Shown here one piece after another: positions 14,736 to 16,903 of a stretch of 16,903 bases of DNA. The position numbers and the translations under genes were made by a program. Under the pieces are notes generated by a model, which saw nothing but the letters and a program-made list of their open reading frames with translations, was not told the origin of the DNA and did not search any database. Within the stretch, counting starts at the first letter, position 1, and each line of letters starts with the position of its first letter. The stretch is from GCA-2794515 sp033763335 (GTDB lineage Bacteria; Chloroflexota; Anaerolineae; Aggregatilineales; Phototrophicaceae). The stretch covers positions 1 through 16,903 of the forward strand of contig JANRKU010000079.1 in assembly GCA_033763335.1 (NCBI GenBank), in the 5' to 3' direction.

Positions 14736-15440
14736 ATGTACTACGAAAAATCGGCGTGGTTTTATGATGCCATTTATACATGGAAAGATTATGTCAAAGA
14801 GACGCATTACCTCTTGGGTGTCATCCAACAACATAAAAAAACGGCGGATAACACCCTTTTAGATGTGGCATGTGGCACAGGTGGGCATTTAGCCCATTTG
14901 CTCCCCCATTTTGCCTGTGAAGGCTTGGATATGGACAGGGGAATGTTGGCAGTGGCACGAGAAAAATTTCCTGCTGTAACCTTTCATCAAGCCGATATGA
15001 CCGATTTTCATCTGGGTAAGCAATATGCTGTTATCACTTGCATGTTTAGTTCCATCGGCTATGTGCAAACGGTTGAGGCACTCAATCAGACACTCAAAAA
15101 TTTTGCCGAACACGTTATGAGTGGTGGCGTGGTCGTGATTGAGCCGTGGTTTTCATCGGTATTGATGAAAGACAAATATTTGAGCATTGATGTGGTCAAT
15201 GAGCCAGACCTCAAAATCACCCGTATGAATGTCACCACGATAGAAGGTAATGTCGCTGTGTTGAATTTTCATTATTTAGTCGGGAAAGATGGCGCAATCA
15301 CCCATTTTACCGAACAGCACCGCCTCGCCATGTTCACTGATGAGGAATATTTATCGGCATTTCGTGACGCAGGATTACAGGTTATTCATGACCCACAAGG
15401 GGTCAATGGGCGCGGATTATTCATTGGGGTAAAGGCATGA
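14736..15440 (+). CDS. Class I SAM-dependent methyltransferase, DesVI/TylM1-like
   Basis: A 234-residue protein. Motif I is LDVACGTGGH (residues 42-51), the AdoMet-binding loop. GLDMD follows at the end of strand 2, ADMTDF at motif II, and ITCMFSSIGYV at motif III. The opening YYEKSAWFYDAIYTWKDY and the FSSIGY segment resemble the small methyltransferases that dimethylate amino-sugars (DesVI/TylM1 type). No sugar-biosynthesis genes are present, so the substrate remains unknown and the resemblance may be only to the fold. The start at 14736 is chosen for its ribosome-binding site and the family N-terminus. Its stop overlaps the pth start by four bases (ATGA), so the two genes are probably translated together. 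Confidence 0.88.
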   Translation: MYYEKSAWFYDAIYTWKDYVKETHYLLGVIQQHKKTADNTLLDVACGTGGHLAHLLPHFACEGLDMDRGMLAVAREKFPAVTFHQADMTDFHLGKQYAVITCMFSSIGYVQTVEALNQTLKNFAEHVMSGGVVVIEPWFSSVLMKDKYLSIDVVNEPDLKITRMNVTTIEGNVAVLNFHYLVGKDGAITHFTEQHRLAMFTDEEYLSAFRDAGLQVIHDPQGVNGRGLFIGVKA

Positions 15441-16015
15441 CAGAGCGTTTTTTGATTGTCGGACTTGGCAATATTGGCAAGGAATATGCAAATACCCGCC
15501 ACAATATTGGGTTTTGGGTGGCGGATGAACTGGCACGTCGCTATGACATGACGTTTGGCAAAAAAGAGCGTAAAGCCGTGTGTGCCGATGGCACTATCAA
15601 AGACCAGCGCGTCATCATCGCCAAACCCCAAACCTATATGAACCTCAGTGGAGAAGCAGTGCGCTCATTGGTAGATTTTTATAAAATTCCGCTTCATCAA
15701 ATCATCGTCATTCATGATGATTTAGACCTCACACTGGGTACACTTCGTATTCGTGCCAATGGGAGCGCAGGCGGTCAAAATGGTGTAAAAAGCATTATTC
15801 AGCACTTAGGCACACAAGAGTTTGCCCGTGTGCGCTGTGGCATTGGGCGACCACCGGGCAGATTAGACCCTGCCGTGTATGTGTTGCAACCCTTCACAGG
15901 CGATGATGCTATCACCGCGACCATCCTCCGTGACCATGCCGCTAATGCCGTAGAGACATGGTTACGCGATGGATTGGAACTCGCCATGACCCGTCATAAT
16001 GGTACTGTTGGCTAA
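15437..16015 (+). CDS. pth: Peptidyl-tRNA hydrolase
   Basis: A 192-residue bacterial-type Pth, which cuts the ester bond of peptidyl-tRNAs dropped by ribosomes and so recycles tRNA. The catalytic and binding residues are visible: Asn12 in GLGNIG, His22 in TRHNIGF (catalytic), Asp94 in IHDDLD, and Asn115 in GGQNGVKSI. KPQTYMNLSG and IGRPPGRLDPAVYVL also match the family. Two small departures from the usual sequence are GLGNIG where GLGNPG is common, and Gln114 where His usually precedes the Asn. Neither removes a core catalytic residue. The length is normal. It overlaps the methyltransferase gene by four bases, an unusual partner for pth, which more often sits near rplY or ychF. Confidence 0.97.
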   Translation: MTERFLIVGLGNIGKEYANTRHNIGFWVADELARRYDMTFGKKERKAVCADGTIKDQRVIIAKPQTYMNLSGEAVRSLVDFYKIPLHQIIVIHDDLDLTLGTLRIRANGSAGGQNGVKSIIQHLGTQEFARVRCGIGRPPGRLDPAVYVLQPFTGDDAITATILRDHAANAVETWLRDGLELAMTRHNGTVG

Positions 16016-16042
16016 GATAAAGGTGGGGGAAATTTTCGTTTT

Positions 16043-16092
16043 GTGGTATCATCAATGGTAGTAAAAAATGCCTAAAATAGGTCAGATACCAC
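16043..16092. other. Inverted repeat in the pth-FHA intergenic region
   Basis: GTGGTATC (16043-16050) and GATACCAC (16085-16092) are 8-base inverted arms separated by 34 bases. They occupy the 117-base gap between pth and the FHA gene, where a promoter would be expected. They could be an operator or a stem in the leader; nothing decides between these. Confidence 0.35.
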
Positions 16093-16132
16093 CTACCCGA
16101 TAAGGATGGTCGTTCCCAAACGGTAAATTTCT

Positions 16133-16567
16133 ATGTCAGATGAAAATAAAAAACAGACAAATTATCTCAATATAGACAAGTCTAGCGCACAACCCATGCC
16201 AGAACGCACTCAAAAAGATGCGCTCAAAGTAGATTTACGCTGGAAATTGCTCTTTAAGATAGGCGATATGCGAACCATTATCCCCCTCAGAGAAATTATG
16301 GTGGTGGGACGTGGTGGCGATGATAAACAACCCCCTGTCTCGGTGGATTTTAACCAATTTGGTGGGTATCCCGCAGGTGTCTCACGCAGACATGCCATTA
16401 TCACCTACGAGGATGGCGCAATTTATATTGAAGATTTAGAGAGTACCAATGGCACACGCATTAATGGCTTCCAATTACAAGCCGCCAGACGGTATCGGCT
16501 AAAAGATGGGGATGAGGTCGAATTTGCTCGGCTTGCCACCCAGATTCAATTCATTAGTCCAGATTAA
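16133..16567 (+). CDS. FHA-domain protein
   Basis: A 144-residue protein. After a polar N-terminal tail of about 33 residues comes one forkhead-associated domain, which binds phosphothreonine peptides. The key residues are present: GR (59-60), SRRH (84-87) with the Ser and Arg that hold the phosphate, and TNGTRING (105-112). There is no membrane segment. The tail includes Thr9 and Thr26, which could be phosphorylated by a Ser/Thr kinase and bound in cis or by another FHA protein; this is inference, and no kinase gene lies in the window. The ATG at 16133 has only a weak ribosome-binding site. The PspC-domain gene starts 6 bases after its stop, so the two are very probably co-transcribed. Confidence 0.93.
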   Translation: MSDENKKQTNYLNIDKSSAQPMPERTQKDALKVDLRWKLLFKIGDMRTIIPLREIMVVGRGGDDKQPPVSVDFNQFGGYPAGVSRRHAIITYEDGAIYIEDLESTNGTRINGFQLQAARRYRLKDGDEVEFARLATQIQFISPD

Positions 16568-16573
16568 TCGCCT

Positions 16574-16903
16574 ATGACGCGCAATTTTACAGACCGCGTA
16601 TTAGGCGGTGTATGTGGTGGATTGGCGACACGCCTCCCGATTAATGCGTGGGGTGTGCGGATATTGTTTGTGTTGGGGGCAATTGCCACACTCGGCTTAC
16701 TTATCCCCATTTATGCCATTTTATGGGCATTATTGCCACAAGAATCGCTCATTGCACCACAAAAATTTGGATTCATGCGCTTTTTGTTGGTGGTTATCCT
16801 CATTGCCCTCTGTGCTGGTGCATGGTGGGGCATTATCACCCAAGCCTATACCCCCCTCCTCGACCAAATTCCAGATGGCATTGCCGACCTCATCACCCGC
16901 GCC
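16574..16903 (+). CDS. PspC-domain membrane protein, 3'-truncated by window end
   Basis: The frame from the ATG at 16574 is open for 110 codons to the last base, so the C-terminus is outside the window. The N-terminal about 55 residues form a PspC domain: FTDRVLGGVCGGLATRLPI, then NAWGVRILFVLG and a hydrophobic helix ending in YAILWALLPQE. A second hydrophobic segment lies at about residues 68-90 (FLLVVILIALCAGAWWG). PspC proteins sit in the cytoplasmic membrane; in enterobacteria PspC takes part in the phage-shock envelope stress response, but many PspC-domain proteins elsewhere have no known role. The 6-base gap after the FHA gene suggests a shared transcript. Confidence 0.9.
   Translation, partial: MTRNFTDRVLGGVCGGLATRLPINAWGVRILFVLGAIATLGLLIPIYAILWALLPQESLIAPQKFGFMRFLLVVILIALCAGAWWGIITQAYTPLLDQIPDGIADLITRA

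Overview
The window is about 17 kb of bacterial chromosome with moderate GC, densely packed genes and short intergenic gaps. It has no rRNA, CRISPR array, transposase or integrase. The organism is probably a member of the Chloroflexota, of an Anaerolineae-like type. This is inference: it rests on the mixture of Pro/Thr-rich lipoprotein, FHA and PspC proteins, TPR/HEAT repeat proteins and GC-rich REP-like palindromes, not on a marker gene.

Layout. Positions 1-3601 (+): a 5'-truncated protein with two DnaC/IstB-type AAA+ modules; a tandem-GNAT acetyltransferase overlapping it by 1 base; a divergent ketol-acid reductoisomerase (KARI)-like protein that has lost most catalytic residues; and a nine-repeat HEAT protein 12 bases behind it. 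Positions 3590-6600 (-): three tandem paralogues, each a membrane-anchored TPR protein of 325-337 residues. They share a conserved C-terminal block, and two of them are about 91% identical at the DNA level there. Positions 6612-7456: a 39-codon copy of the 3' end of mfd, then a DinB-like gene on the opposite strand with its own promoter. Positions 7457-10936 (-): full-length mfd. The leftover mfd tail lies 11 bases from the first TPR start, so mfd and the TPR genes were probably adjacent once and the DinB segment came in later.

Positions 11041-11513: the tmRNA gene (ssrA), with promoter, a tag frame reading ANNNTTAYAYAA, and an intrinsic terminator. Next come a GC-rich hairpin repeat, a lipoprotein with an unrecognised C-terminal domain, an ABC exporter half-transporter with an unusual insertion in its nucleotide-binding domain, a composite palindromic repeat, a DesVI-like methyltransferase overlapping pth (peptidyl-tRNA hydrolase) by 4 bases, an FHA-domain protein, and a PspC-domain protein cut by the window end.

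How the genes work together. Three neighbours deal with stalled translation or transcription: Mfd removes stalled RNA polymerase, tmRNA rescues stalled ribosomes, and Pth recycles peptidyl-tRNA. This may be coincidence. The least ordinary parts are the two apparent pseudoenzyme designs (the second AAA+ module and the KARI-like protein), the mfd-tail/DinB insertion, and the partly homogenised TPR array.
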